This document shows, one piece after another, positions 38,109 to 49,131 of a stretch of DNA of 64,000 nt; within the stretch, counting starts at the first letter, position 1; the number at the start of each line of letters is the position of its first letter. A program made the position numbers and the translations under genes. The notes beneath the pieces are model-generated. The model saw only the letters and a list, made by a program, of their open reading frames with translations. It was not told the origin of the DNA and did no database searches. Source of the stretch: Prescottella defluvii (GTDB lineage Bacteria > Actinomycetota > Actinomycetes > Mycobacteriales > Mycobacteriaceae); NCBI GenBank assembly GCA_029690005.1, contig CP121458.1, positions 1,736,001-1,800,000 of the forward strand. Direction: 5' to 3'.

Positions 38109-38746
38109 ATGACCAATCCGGATCTCACGCTCATCGCCGTACTGCTGGATCGCTCGGGCTCGATGCACTCGATCAAGTCGGACACCGAGGGCGGTTTCGA
38201 CTCGTTCATCGCCGAGCAGCGCGCGCAGCCCGGCACCGCGGAGGTCACGCTCGCGCAGTTCGACCGCGAGTACGAGCGCGTCTACACGACCGTGCCCATC
38301 GCGCAGGTGCCGCCGCTCGAACTGCGTCCGCGGGGAGCACCGCACTGCTCGACGGCATCGGAAGATTCACCACGGAGATCGGGGAGGAGTTGGCGGCGCG
38401 GCCGGAAGCCGAACGGCCCGGGCACGTGATCGTCGTGGTCGTGACCGACGGTCACGAGAACTCGAGCACCGAATGGACGCTCGAGGCGGTGAAGGACGCG
38501 ATCACTCGGCAGGAGCAGGTATACGGATGGGACTACGTGTTCCTCGGCGCCAACATGGACGCCGTCTCCGTCGGTCGGCACATGGGGTTCGCGGCCGACA
38601 AGTCCATCACCTACGACGCCAAGGGCGAATACGTCGAGGCCGCGTACTCCGTCACCTCCGACTACGTGAGTCGGAAGCGTCGAGCCGTGGTGGGCGCGCC
38701 CGTCCAGGGCTTCACCGATGCGCAGCGCTCGGTGACGAGGGAATGA
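38109..38746 (+). CDS. von Willebrand factor A domain protein (frame break)
   Basis: 212 aa restored, ATG 38109. A single vWA domain with the MIDAS motif DRSGSMHSIKSDT near residue 14 and the later conserved Asp in VVVVTDGHENSSTEWTLEAV. One base is missing near 38332 in CGCGGGG: the first frame leaves after LELRPRG, the other continues STALLDGIGRFTTEIGEELA. No signal peptide, so cytoplasmic. vWA proteins mediate metal-dependent protein contacts; no partner (such as a MoxR ATPase) is adjacent. Divergent from ramB. Confidence 0.82.
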
Positions 38747-39065
38747 TCGCGGAAACGGGCAGAACACCGGCCTCGAGCAGACCGATTATGACGTTTTCGG
38801 AACAACTCTTGACATCTCGGTGACGGTGGCAAAAGCTGGGCAATTGTCAATGCTCATGTGTGTAAAGCATTGATTGCGAGGCAGTTTGGAGCGCGCGGCG
38901 AGGGCCCGCGCGCTCCGGGCGAACAGAAGTGGACGCCCGCCGGCGGGCGGGAGTTCCCGGCCCACGCTCGCCCCTGAACAGGGCGTGGTCCGTTCCCTGT
39001 CCCAGTGGTCGCTCGTCGTCCAGGTGACGGCGGTCGGTACTCGACCAGGTTCGTCAGAGGTCACG
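38747..39065. other. 319-bp intergenic region with dyads
   Basis: No gene is seen. It carries a split inverted repeat, GCAAT-TGT-CAATGCT (38840-38854) against AGCATTG-ATTGC (38866-38877), and then a terminator-like hairpin GGAGCGCGCGG / CCGCGCGCTCC (38888-38916). A TTGACA lies just before the first dyad (around 38813). Confidence 0.5.
38888..38916. terminator. GC-rich hairpin
   Basis: GGAGCGCGCGG (38888-38898) pairs exactly with CCGCGCGCTCC (38906-38916), loop seven bases. About 140 bases after the vWA gene. Confidence 0.5.
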
Positions 39066-39874
39066 ATGATCTTCACCTCGAAGCGTCGCTCCCGTAGCGA
39101 CCTCCAGCCTCCGATGCTCTTTCCGTCCGCCCCGACGGCGGAACGGACGGCCGCACCGCCCGTCGTCGAGGAGCCGAAGGATCTCGACGCGATATCCGTG
39201 ACCGCGCGGTGGCTGATCCTGACGACCGACATCAGTCGGTCCTTCAGCCGTGCGCTCCTGCCGGAATCGTTCGAGGTGCCGGAGCGGCCGAGCATCGCGG
39301 TGTGGATCGTCGAGCCGCTGTCTGCGGACTCCGACGAGGTAGGTGTGCCCCAGGGCCGGCTGTTCGCCGGGATGTCGTGCTCGTGCCTGTTGCCCGGAGA
39401 GCAGGACGAGAGCGCGTTCACGTCCGATCTACTGGTGGGCGCCCCGATCGGGGACGAGGACCGCAACCCCTTCGCGCTGCCGGAGTTGCCGCAGGCCGAG
39501 TTGAGTCTGGTGAACGGCGTCGGCGGCATGGGGTTCGCGATCCCCCGGCCGACGGGGGAGGGCGGGGACTGCTCGGGCGGGTCGAGCTGTCCGAATGCGG
39601 GTCCGAGCAGGTGCAGCTGACGCCGGACTGGCTCGCCTGTCAGTCGTGGCGGACGGACCTCGTCGAGCCCGTCGGCGTGGCGAGCAGCGGGGACTCCGGG
39701 GACGTGGTCCGCACCCAGTGGGAGCTCACGCGGCTGTCGCCGATCGTCACCGGTTCGGCTGTCGTCGAGTGCGCGGAGTTCGGACCGCGCGCGTACGACC
39801 TGTCGTCGGCGGCGTCGCTCGACGCGCGGTACGGCTTCGCGCGCGTGGCGATCCTCGGCCGGCAGGCGGGCTGA
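39066..39874 (+). CDS. hypothetical protein (frame break)
   Basis: 269 aa restored, start ATG 39066 (MIFTSKRRSRSDLQPPMLFP), GAGG upstream. One base is missing near 39560 in a G-rich run; the sequence then continues GLLGRVELSECGSEQVQLTP and ends at 39872-39874 (FARVAILGRQAG). No signal peptide, membrane helix or recognised motif; moderately acidic globular sequence (VTARWLILTTDISRSFSRAL; QWELTRLSPIVTGSAVVECA). I do not recognise the family. Confidence 0.6.
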
Positions 39875-40315
39875 CAACGCCCCGATCGGCCTCGCGCGGG
39901 TATCTGTAACCCGCGTTTCAGCTTGTTCCGCTGTGTGGAACGGTGTCCGATTCGTGTGATTGCCCTCACAGGGCCGGCGGGGGCTCGTGAGGACTCGCCC
40001 GGTCGAGACGTCCGTCACGTGTCCGACTTCACGTTCCCTGGTCGTGTCCAGTTCTCACGCTAACGCCGAGGTAGAGGGCTACTTGCGGGTAACTTCTGTT
40101 GCTACCGATCAGTAACCCAAGCAACTGCTTGGCTGCCGGAAAATTAGCAAGCTTCGCAGATTGAAATGAAAAGCTAGCGAAGATTGGCATTAGCAACAGG
40201 TAGACGGCGGTTTTCCTCTGTGTCATTGTCGGTTTGTACATCCGAACGGCCTGGCAACGATGTGAAGCAGTACATCCGTACCGGTCGCAGCAGCAGAGAA
40301 GAAGTGGAGCTTTCG
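39875..40315. promoter_or_regulatory. 441-bp control region upstream of aceA
   Basis: No gene is seen. Dyads: GGGTAACT (40087-40094) against AGTAACCC (40111-40118; one mismatch, 16-base spacer) and the palindrome CCAAGCA-AC-TGCTTGG (40117-40132). Repeated TTAGCAA elements follow (about 40146 and 40192), with a GCTAGCGAAG in between. Such a dense set of dyads fits control by RamB and other acetate regulators. The classical TTTGCAAA-type RamB box is not evident. Confidence 0.55.
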
Positions 40316-41605
<1,290 letters not shown>

Positions 41606-41619
41606 GCCTCTCGACCTCT

Positions 41620-41661
41620 CGGGAGGGATCGGCGGGGTGTCCTCCACGTCGATCCCTCCCG
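41620..41661. terminator. hairpin between aceA and fadB2
   Basis: CGGGAGGGATCG (41620-41631) and CGATCCCTCCCG (41650-41661) form a perfect 12-bp stem with an 18-base loop. It may attenuate rather than end transcription, as fadB2 follows in the same direction. Confidence 0.65.
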
Positions 41662-41693
41662 GGGACCGACCTCCACTTCCGAAAGGAGCTGAC

Positions 41694-42590
41694 GTGACCA
41701 GCGAAAAGATTCAGCGCGTCGGCGTGATCGGCGCCGGCATCATGGGTTCGGGAATCGCAGAGGTGTGCGCACGCGCACACGTCGACGTGCTGGTGTACGA
41801 GCCGAGCCGCGAACTCGCTGCGGCCGGACGTGCGCGCATCCTGCGCTCGCTCGATCGCGGAGTGAGCAGCGGCAAGATCACCGAGCGGGAACGCGAGCAG
41901 GCCGCCTGGCGGCTGCGCTTCACCTCCGACCTCGGTGACTTCGCAGACCGGCAGCTCGTTGTGGAGGCCGTCGTCGAGGACGAGAAGATCAAGAGTGAGA
42001 TCTTCGCCGAACTCGACCAGATCGTGACGGACCCGGACGCGGTGCTCGCATCGAACACCTCGTCCATCCCGATCATGAAGTTGGGCATTGCCACCAAGGC
42101 GCCTGAGCGCGTCATCGGCATGCACTTCTTCAACCCGGTGCCCGTCCTCCCGCTCGTCGAGCTGGTCACCACTCTCAAGACCAGCCCCGCGGTGTCCAAG
42201 CGGGCGGAGACCTTCGCGAGCGAGCTGCTCGGCAAGCAGGTCGTGCGTTCGGCGGACCGTTCCGGTTTCGTCGTCAACGCCCTCCTGGTGCCGTACCTGC
42301 TCTCCGCGATCCGCATGGTGGAATCCGGGTTCGCCACAAAGGAAGACGTCGACAAGGCGATGGTGCTCGGATGTGCGCACCCGATGGGTCCGCTCGCGCT
42401 GACCGATCTGGTGGGGCTTGACACCGTCAAGTCGATCGCCGACTCGATGTACGAGGAGTTCAAGGAGCCGCTGTACTCGGCACCGCCTCTGCTGCTGCGG
42501 ATGGTCGAGGCAGGGCTCGTCGGCAAGAAGTCGGGTGCCGGCTTCTACGAATACGCCGACAACGGCCGTGTCACCAAGAAGGCAAGCTAG
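41694..42590 (+). CDS. fadB2: 3-hydroxybutyryl-CoA dehydrogenase
   Basis: 298 aa NAD(P)-dependent enzyme that oxidises 3-hydroxyacyl-CoA in beta-oxidation or runs in reverse for butyrate-type synthesis. GTG 41694 follows a strong GAAAGGAG. Rossmann motif VGVIGAGIMGSGIAEVCARA is at residues 9-28; the 3HCDH active site is HFFNPVPVLPLVELVTTLKT (His) with the partner Glu/Asn region in DRSGFVVNALLVPYLLSAIR; the C-terminal dimerisation domain ends GKKSGAGFYEYADNGR. Homologue of Rv0468, in the same order after icl. Confidence 0.95.
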   Translation: MTSEKIQRVGVIGAGIMGSGIAEVCARAHVDVLVYEPSRELAAAGRARILRSLDRGVSSGKITEREREQAAWRLRFTSDLGDFADRQLVVEAVVEDEKIKSEIFAELDQIVTDPDAVLASNTSSIPIMKLGIATKAPERVIGMHFFNPVPVLPLVELVTTLKTSPAVSKRAETFASELLGKQVVRSADRSGFVVNALLVPYLLSAIRMVESGFATKEDVDKAMVLGCAHPMGPLALTDLVGLDTVKSIADSMYEEFKEPLYSAPPLLLRMVEAGLVGKKSGAGFYEYADNGRVTKKAS

Positions 42591-42627
42591 CCAGCACTTC
42601 ACGGCAACACCAAGCCCGCTCCTCGGC

Positions 42628-42675
42628 GCCCGTGCGCCTTCTCCGCGCTCTCGGTAGCGGACAAGGCGCACGGGC
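42628..42675. terminator. hairpin between fadB2 and metE
   Basis: GCCCGTGCGCCTT (42628-42640) and AAGGCGCACGGGC (42663-42675) are perfectly complementary, with a GC-rich 22-base loop. Confidence 0.75.
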
Positions 42676-42705
42676 TCCAGGCGCTGAAGGGAAAGGTCGA
42701 TCCGA

Positions 42706-44993
42706 ATGTCCGCCGCAAACACCGCCGGGTACGGATCCAGCGTCCTCGGATACCCGCGCATCGGGCCCCGTCGCGAACTCAAGCGGGCCCTCGAGGCCTA
42801 CTGGCACGGGACGGGAACCAAGGCCGAACTCGTCTCCGTCGCACAGGAATTGCAGGAGCAGACCTGGAGCGAGCTGGCCGCCACCGGGTTGACGCAGGTC
42901 CCCGGCAACACGTTCTCCTACTACGATCACGTCCTCGACAATGCGCTGCTGTTCGGCGCGGTCCCCGAGCGGTTCGCCCCGCTCGAGAGCGAACTCGATC
43001 CGCTCGACTTCTACTTCACGATCGCCCGCGGGCGTCCCGACTTCCCGCCGCTCGAGCTGGTGCGGTTCTTCGGCACCAACTACTACTACCGTCAGCCCGA
43101 GCTGTCCGAGACCTCCACGTTCGAATTGCGTTCGGCGCACTGCTCGACGAGTTCGAGCGCGCCAAGGCGATGGGCATCGAACTGCGTCCGGTGGTCCTCG
43201 GGCCGGTGTCGCTGCTGCTGCTGTCGAAGATCGCTCCCGGCTCCACCCAGGAGGGGTTCGCGACCCTCGACCTGCTCGACAAGCTGCTGCCGGAATACGA
43301 GAAGCTGTTCGCGCAGCTCGCCAAGGCCGGTGCGACGTGCGTCCAGCTGGACGAGCCGTGCTTCACCGAGGACCGCACCACGGAGGAACTCGCTGCTCTC
43401 GGCCGCGCGTACGAGGAACTCGCGCACGCCCCGCTGCGTCCGCGCATCCTCGTGACCGGACCGTACGGCCACCTCGGCGAGGCGCTGCCGATCCTCGCCA
43501 AGACGCCCGTCGAGGCCCTCGGCCTGGACCTGGTCAACGGTCGCATCACGGCCGAGGAACTCGCGAAGGTCCCGGGCATCAAGCGCAAGCGGATCTACGC
43601 CGGCATCGTCGACGGCCGCAACGTGTGGCGGGTGGACCGGTTCAACACGCTCACCTACCTGAACCAGATCAAGGACGTCACCCCCGACCTGGTCGTGTCC
43701 ACGTCGTGCTCGCTGCTGCACGTCCCGTACGACGTGCTCATGGAGTACGACATGCACGGCGATGTCGCCGACCGCCTCGCGTTCGCGAAGCAGAAGGTGG
43801 GCGAGGTCGTCTCGCTGGCGAAGGCGCTCACCGAGGGGCCGTCCGAGCGCTGGCGCAAGAAGCCGACGTCGGTGCACTTCAAGCAGAAGCACGACATCCG
43901 CGCGCGCGTCAACGCGATCACCCCCGCTGACCGTGTCCGTGCTCCGTACGAGGAGCGGCGCCTCGCGCAGCAGGCTCGGCTGGACCTGCCGCCGGTGCCG
44001 GCCACTACGCTGGGGTCGTTCCCACAGACGAACGAGATCCGCCAGGCCCGTTACGATCTGGGCGAGGGTCGACTCGGCTGGGACGAGTACTACAAGCGAA
44101 TCCAGGACGAGATCGCGAAAACCATTGCGTTGCAGGAGGACATCGGCCTCGATGTCTTCGTTCACGGCGAGCACGAACGCAACGACATGGTGCAGTACTT
44201 CGCGGAACTGCTCGAGGGATACGCGTTCACGCACAACGGTTGGGTGCAGGCGTACGGCTCGCGGTGCACGCGTCCGCCGGTGCTGTACGGCGACATCCGT
44301 CGTCCGAAGGCGATGACGGTCGAGTGGATCGCGTACGCGCAGTCGCTCACCGACAAGCCGGTCAAGGGCATGCTCACCGGTCCGGTGACGATGCTGGCAC
44401 GTTCGTTCGTGCGTCAGGATCAGCCGCTGCACGAGACCGCGGACCAGCTCGCCCTCGCGATCCGCGACGAGATCGCCGATCTCGAGGCCGCGGGGATCGC
44501 GATCATCCAGGTCGACGAGCCCGCGATCCGGGAACTGTTGCCGCTGCGGGAGACCGGGCGCAAGGAGTACCTGGACTGGGCGGTCGATGCGTTCCGCCTG
44601 GCCACCGGCGGTGCCAAGCCGCAGACGCAGATCCACACGCACCTGACGTACTCGGGCCAGCGGTCGGTGGTCGACGCGATCGAGCGGCTCGACGCGGACG
44701 TCACCGCGATCGTTGCCACCCGGTCGATCGGCTGGGTGCTCGATGCGATCAAGGAGAAGGCGCTCACGCACGGCGTCGGACCCGGTGTCTACGAGAGCCG
44801 TTCGGCGCGGATCCCCGACATCGACGAGCTCGACGCCCTGCTGACCGAGGCCGCCGAATCGGTGGACCTCGACCGGCTGTGGGCGAACCCCGACGGCGGA
44901 CTCAAGACCCGCCACTACTGGCAGCTCGAGCCGTCGCTGCGCAACCTCGTCGCGGCGGCTCGGCGACTGCGGCGGCGTGCCGCGCAGGGGTAG
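42706..44993 (+). CDS. metE: cobalamin-independent methionine synthase (frame break)
   Basis: Transfers a methyl group from 5-methyltetrahydropteroyl-triglutamate to homocysteine. 762 aa restored from ATG 42706 (MSAANTAGYGSSVLGYPRIG). One base is missing near 43132 (STFELR / GALLDEFERAKAMGIELRPV). N-terminal folate-type half then C-terminal half with the zinc and homocysteine site: LGSFPQTNEIRQARYDLGEG, ALQEDIGLDVFVHGEHERND, VQAYGSRCTRPPVLYGDI, QIHTHLTYSGQ (zinc His), WANPDGGLKTRHYWQLEPSL. In this last motif Gly replaces the usual zinc Cys of NPDCGLKTR, and HTHL replaces HTHM/HTHL-C; zinc binding may therefore be altered. No riboswitch is seen in the short leader. Confidence 0.88.
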
Positions 44994-45007
44994 GCACGCC
45001 GACCCTT

Positions 45008-45061
45008 GCAACACACCGGGATCGGATCGTCTGCGGATCCGATCCCGGCGTGCTGTGTTGC
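45008..45061. terminator. long hairpin between convergent genes
   Basis: GCAACACA then CCGGGATCGGATC on the left pair with GATCCGATCCCGG and TGTGTTGC on the right (five unpaired bases between the two right-hand blocks). It separates metE from the GH5 gene, and its last base is the first of the latter's stop codon. Confidence 0.85.
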
Positions 45062-46609
45062 TAGGACCCGGTGCTGCCGAGTGATCCGATGCTGCCAGAC
45101 GATCTGGTGCTGCCGAGCGATCCGCTGCTACCGGACGATCCGCTGCTGATCGGCCCGTCGGGCACGTTGATTCCCGGCGATCCGGGGCGGTTGATCTTTA
45201 CGGTGACAGGGGCGGTGCCGTCGGAGACAACGGTGACGACGCGGGCGCCCGGTGCCGACGTGGCATGGCCGCCTTCGACCGTCACCTCGTAGCCGCTCGG
45301 GTAGTGCAGGTCCGACACGAAGATCTCGGTGGGCTTGGTCGCGGCCCGTGGGGTGTAGCGGTAGGCGAAGTCGCCGTTGCCGGCGTCGAAGATCATTCGC
45401 CGGGCACACCTGCTGTGGCCTGTGGGTAGGTGCGGACGAGTTGACGTCCGATGTCCCCGAGGAACGGATCCGGCTTGGGCGCGGGCCCGAAGCTCGACGA
45501 GTAGTGCCAGTACTGCCAACCGATGAAGCGCTCGTCCGCGCGCGCGAGGGTGTTCTCGAGGACGGTGGCGTCGCCGTCACCGAACTCGGTGACAAGCGCG
45601 GGGATCTGCGTCCGCTCGGTGAACGAGTCGATGTTCCCCCACGTCTTGCCCTGCTGAGCCGAGCAGAGGGAACGCAGCGACTCCGGCAGTCCCAGATAGA
45701 TCGCCAGCTGGCTCGGGATGCAGTAGTCGTGCGGGGCGAGCACGATGTTCGCGTCGGCGATCGCGGGGGTGCGGGGCGGGTCGCCCATGTACGACGGCAT
45801 CGTCTCGTTCCAAGTGACGTTCGGCTCCCAGAAGACCGGGATGGTCGGATTCGCCTGCCGGACAGAGTCGGTCAGCTTTTGCATCGCTGCCTGGTACTTG
45901 CCGTCGAAGCCCGGGCATCCGTTCGGGTAGCACGAGATGAACGGCGAGCCCGGCCACGGCTCGTTCATCAATTCGATTCCCAGTACGCCCGGCTTGCCGT
46001 CGACGCGCTCCGCCAGTGCCGCCAGCGCGGTGCCGAGGTAGTCGAGCACGCCGTGCGTGTTGTTCCAGACCTCGTCCCAGCCGGCGTTCATGCTCGGCAT
46101 CAGGTAGTACAGGGGAACCCGGGATTCGGCTCCCACGGCTGCGGCCGTGATTCGATCGACCATTCCGGGAAGCCGTTGCCGCCCCACTGCGGCGCGAGGC
46201 CGTCCTGATGGTTGTCGAGCAGAACATGGATGCCGCGCGCGGACAGGACGTCGACCACGCCGGCGACGCGATCGAGGTAGGCGGTGTCGATGACGCCGCG
46301 AGTGGGCATCAGGCCCGCGAACGGGACTCCCAGTCGGACGGTGTTGAAGCCGTGGCTCGCAAGCAGGTCCGCGTCGGCCGCGGTGACCGTGAAGCCGTCG
46401 CCGGGCTCGATGTACGGCGGCTCTTTGTCAACGTTGTTGACCCCGTGCAGCAGGACGGTGCGACCGTAGCCGTCGACGAGGCTCGTGCCTTCGGCGTGCA
46501 GTGCCGTGATCGGGGTGGGCTGCGGTGGTGCCGCGGCGGCGGTCGACGGCCCGAACACGAGCGCGCAGGCCGCGACTGCGGCGGCGAGTACAGCGCCTGG
46601 TCTACACAT
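45061..46609 (-). CDS. GH5 endoglycoceramidase-like glycosidase (two frame breaks)
   Basis: Secreted glycoside hydrolase, 516 aa restored. ATG 46609 starts a signal peptide ([20 protein letters not shown]). Family 5 landmarks: [60 protein letters not shown], acid/base Glu in [20 protein letters not shown] and nucleophile Glu in [20 protein letters not shown]. This matches the endoglycoceramidases of Rhodococcus, which release oligosaccharides from glycosphingolipids. A base is missing near 46113 (NPGFP / [16 protein letters not shown]) and one near 45402 (ATAGVPG / [15 protein letters not shown]). The C-terminal beta domain ends in a Ser/Gly repeat ([13 protein letters not shown] ...). Confidence 0.87.
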
Positions 46610-46800
46610 TCGGTTCCTCGTTTCGTTTCGTGTCGAGTCGAGCACCGACCGCGCAAGGTGGACATCTGTCCAGTTGCGGCGATGCTAGACGGAAGAGGGC
46701 CGGCGCGGGACCGTTTCGGCCGAAATCGCGTGGTTCGAGGCGCCGCAGATTATTCAGCGCTCGTTGCGCTCGCTTTCGGATACGCGGTAGGCATGTAGGC

Positions 46801-47841
46801 ATGATCGACGTCTCCGCCTATGCAGCGAACACTCCCGACGGCCCGCTCGAGAAGACCACTATCGAACGCCGCGACGTGGGCCCACGCGACGTGCTCATCG
46901 AGATCAAGTACGCGGGCATCTGCCACTCCGACATCCACACCGCCCGCAACGAGTGGGGCGGCACCTCGTATCCGGTGGTGCCCGGTCACGAGATCGCCGG
47001 AATCGTCGCCCAGGTCGGCCCTGAGGTCACCAGGCACTCGGTGGGAGACCGGGTGGGCGTCGGTTGCTTCGTCGACTCGTGCCGCACCTGCTCGAGCTGC
47101 GAGGCCGGTGAGGAGCAGTACTGCGAGAACGGCGTCGTCGACACTTACAACACCGTCGGACGGGACGGAAAGCGCACGGCCGGCGGATATTCCACTCACA
47201 TCGTCGTGGACGAGGACTTCGTGCTGTCCATCCCCGACGGGATCGGCCTCGACGTCGCTGCGCCGCTGCTGTGCGCCGGCATCACGCTGTACTCGCCGCT
47301 CGCGCACTGGGGCGCAGGTCCCGGCAAGAAGGTCGCGATCGTCGGGATGGGCGGCCTGGGCCATGTCGGCGTCAAGATCGCGCACGCGATGGGCGCCGAG
47401 GTGACTGTGCTGAGCCAGTCGCTGAGCAAGAAGGACGACGGCCTGCGATTCGGCGCCGACCACTACTACGCTACCGCCGAGAAGGAGACCTTCAAGGCGC
47501 TGCGCGGCGCGTTCGACCTGATCCTCAACACCGTCTCGGTCAACCTCGACATGGACCGGTACCTGTCGATGCTCGCCGTCAACGGCACGCTCGTCGAACT
47601 CGGCCTGCCCGAGAACCCGATCAGCGTGCGCGGATTCTCGCTGCTCAAGAACCGTCGCAGCCTCGCCGGCTCGCTCGTCGGCGGCATCCCGCAGACCCAG
47701 GAGATGCTGGACTTCTGCGCCGAGCACGGCATCGGCGCCGAGATCGAACTGATCTCCGCGGACCGGATCAACGAGGCCTACGACCGCGTCGTCGCCAGCG
47801 ACGTGCGCTACCGCTTCGTGATCGACGCGTCCACGTTCTGA
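46801..47841 (+). CDS. NAD(P)-dependent alcohol dehydrogenase, zinc-type (CAD family)
   Basis: 346 aa medium-chain dehydrogenase. Catalytic zinc site: [20 protein letters not shown], then [16 protein letters not shown]; structural zinc cysteines in [20 protein letters not shown]; Rossmann motif [20 protein letters not shown]. The motif set is that of YahK/AdhC/cinnamyl-alcohol-type NADPH-dependent enzymes (Rv3045 AdhC in Mtb is similar). ATG 46801 is the first start after a stop-rich stretch; the ribosome site is weak. It is divergent from the GH5 gene. Likely reduces aldehydes. Confidence 0.9.
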   Translation: MIDVSAYAANTPDGPLEKTTIERRDVGPRDVLIEIKYAGICHSDIHTARNEWGGTSYPVVPGHEIAGIVAQVGPEVTRHSVGDRVGVGCFVDSCRTCSSCEAGEEQYCENGVVDTYNTVGRDGKRTAGGYSTHIVVDEDFVLSIPDGIGLDVAAPLLCAGITLYSPLAHWGAGPGKKVAIVGMGGLGHVGVKIAHAMGAEVTVLSQSLSKKDDGLRFGADHYYATAEKETFKALRGAFDLILNTVSVNLDMDRYLSMLAVNGTLVELGLPENPISVRGFSLLKNRRSLAGSLVGGIPQTQEMLDFCAEHGIGAEIELISADRINEAYDRVVASDVRYRFVIDASTF

Positions 47842-47852
47842 CGGGTCGCCCC

Positions 47853-47910
47853 GCTCCCGAAATGACCTCGCGCGGACGCGATCGCGCGGGCGGCGGGTCA
47901 CTTCGGGAGC
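47853..47910. terminator. hairpin after alcohol dehydrogenase gene
   Basis: GCTCCCGAAATGACC (left) against GGTCACTTCGGGAGC (right) match at 14 of 15 positions, with an inner GC-rich stem. The inner core (47864-47899) resembles the element at 7060-7095. Confidence 0.7.
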
Positions 47911-47982
47911 GGCGTCGACCGGTCGGTTCTCGCGCGCCAGGTCTGTGCGGCGTAGCGTCGTGGCACGAGGGAGGAGTTGAAG

Positions 47983-48204
47983 ATGACTGTCAACGACTTC
48001 GCCGGATGGGCTGGATACGGACTCGCGCTGACCGGTATCGCCACGATGGGACTGTTCCTGGTGGCGGCCGGTGGTGGATTCGCTGGTTGGGCAGTAATCG
48101 CTGGACTCGTGTCGCTGACGTCGTTCGCGTCGTCCGCGGCGATCTTCGGCGGCGTCACCCACCACGATCACAAATTGCACCACAGCACGCCGCACATGCT
48201 CTGA
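47983..48204 (+). CDS. small two-helix membrane protein with His-rich tail
   Basis: 73 aa. ATG 47983 is seven bases after GGAGGAG; a TTG at 47977 is too close to that site. Two hydrophobic helices (GYGLALTGIATMGLFLVAAG and GWAVIAGLVSLTSFASSAAI) are followed by VTHHDHKLHHSTPHML, in which six of fourteen residues are histidine. Such a tail could bind metal ions. I do not recognise the family. It is a single gene between the alcohol dehydrogenase and PPK2 genes. Confidence 0.7.
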   Translation: MTVNDFAGWAGYGLALTGIATMGLFLVAAGGGFAGWAVIAGLVSLTSFASSAAIFGGVTHHDHKLHHSTPHML

Positions 48205-48229
48205 CGTCGATGCCACCCGGACGTCGCGG

Positions 48230-49092
48230 TCAGGCGCCGGCCAAGCGCGCCTTCTCGACGTCAATGTCGAACTCGGCCGGTGGCCAGTCCAGGTCGAGGC
48301 GCTCGAGCGCGTCGATCGGTAGCTCCGTCACCGCAATTCGGCTGTACCACTTGCGGTCGCACGGCACGACGTACCACGGCGCGTAGTCGGTGGACGTCTT
48401 GTCCAGCATCGCCTGGTACGCCTCCTGGTACTGCGGCCACAGGGCCCGCTCGGTGACATCACCGGGGTTGTACTTCCAGTGCTTGTCGCGGCGTTCGAGT
48501 CGCTCCGCCAACCGCCGCTTCTGTTCGTCGAGGGAGACGAACATCGCGACCTTCACCAGCGTCGTCCCGTTGTAGACGAGTTCGCGCTCGAACTGGTTGA
48601 TCTCGTCGTAGCGGCCGCTCCACACCTCCTCCGGAACGAGATCGTGCACCCGGACCACCAGTACGTCCTCGTAGTGCGATCGGTCGAAATCCCCAGCTGT
48701 CCGCCGCGGGGAAGGGCCTTGTTGATGCGCCACAGGTAGTGGTGGCGCTTCTCCTCGGGGGTCGGCACGCCGAACGCCGCGTGGTCGACGCCCTGCGGAT
48801 CGACGTGACCGATGACGTGGCGGACCATGCCACCCTTGCCCGCGGTGTCCATGCCCTGCAGGATCAGCAGCACCGAACGTTTGTCGCCCGAACGGCCGTT
48901 GGCATACAGCTTCTCCTGCAGCGCCGACAGCACCGCGCCGCGCTCCTCGAGCATCCGCTCACCGTCGGCCTTGTGGCCGACGAATCCGGGCGTCGCCTTG
49001 GGGTCGATCTTCGTGACCTTCGTGTGCGGTCCGACGCGTAGCGCCTCGACCGCCGGGGTCTTCCACAGTTCGTCGTACCCGTCCGCTGCCAT
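48230..49092 (-). CDS. polyphosphate kinase 2 family protein (frame break)
   Basis: 287 aa restored, ATG 49092 (MAADGYDELWKTPAVEALRV). PPK2 enzymes transfer phosphate between polyphosphate and nucleotides. Walker A-like motif LLILQGMDTAGKGGMVRHVI is near residue 80; Walker B and lid: FDRSHYEDVLVVRVHDLVPE and VAMFVSLDEQKRRLAERLER, then DKHWKYNPGD. One T is missing near 48689 (GGQLGI / FDRSHYED). The layout matches the PPK2_rel_1 subgroup (TIGR03709), which usually phosphorylates AMP. No ppk1 or ppx is adjacent. Confidence 0.9.
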
Positions 49093-49131
49093 GCACAGAC
49101 TGTGCCACAGGGGGCGTGGGTGGGGAAGGAT

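Noticed and set aside
40029..40241. 70-codon minus-strand reading frame in the aceA upstream region
   Set aside because: It overlaps the dyad-rich control region, lacks a ribosome site, and its composition is that of AT-richer regulatory DNA.
42591..42705. Cobalamin or SAM riboswitch before metE
   Set aside because: The 115-base gap holds only a terminator-like stem; no conserved B12-box or SAM motif is seen.
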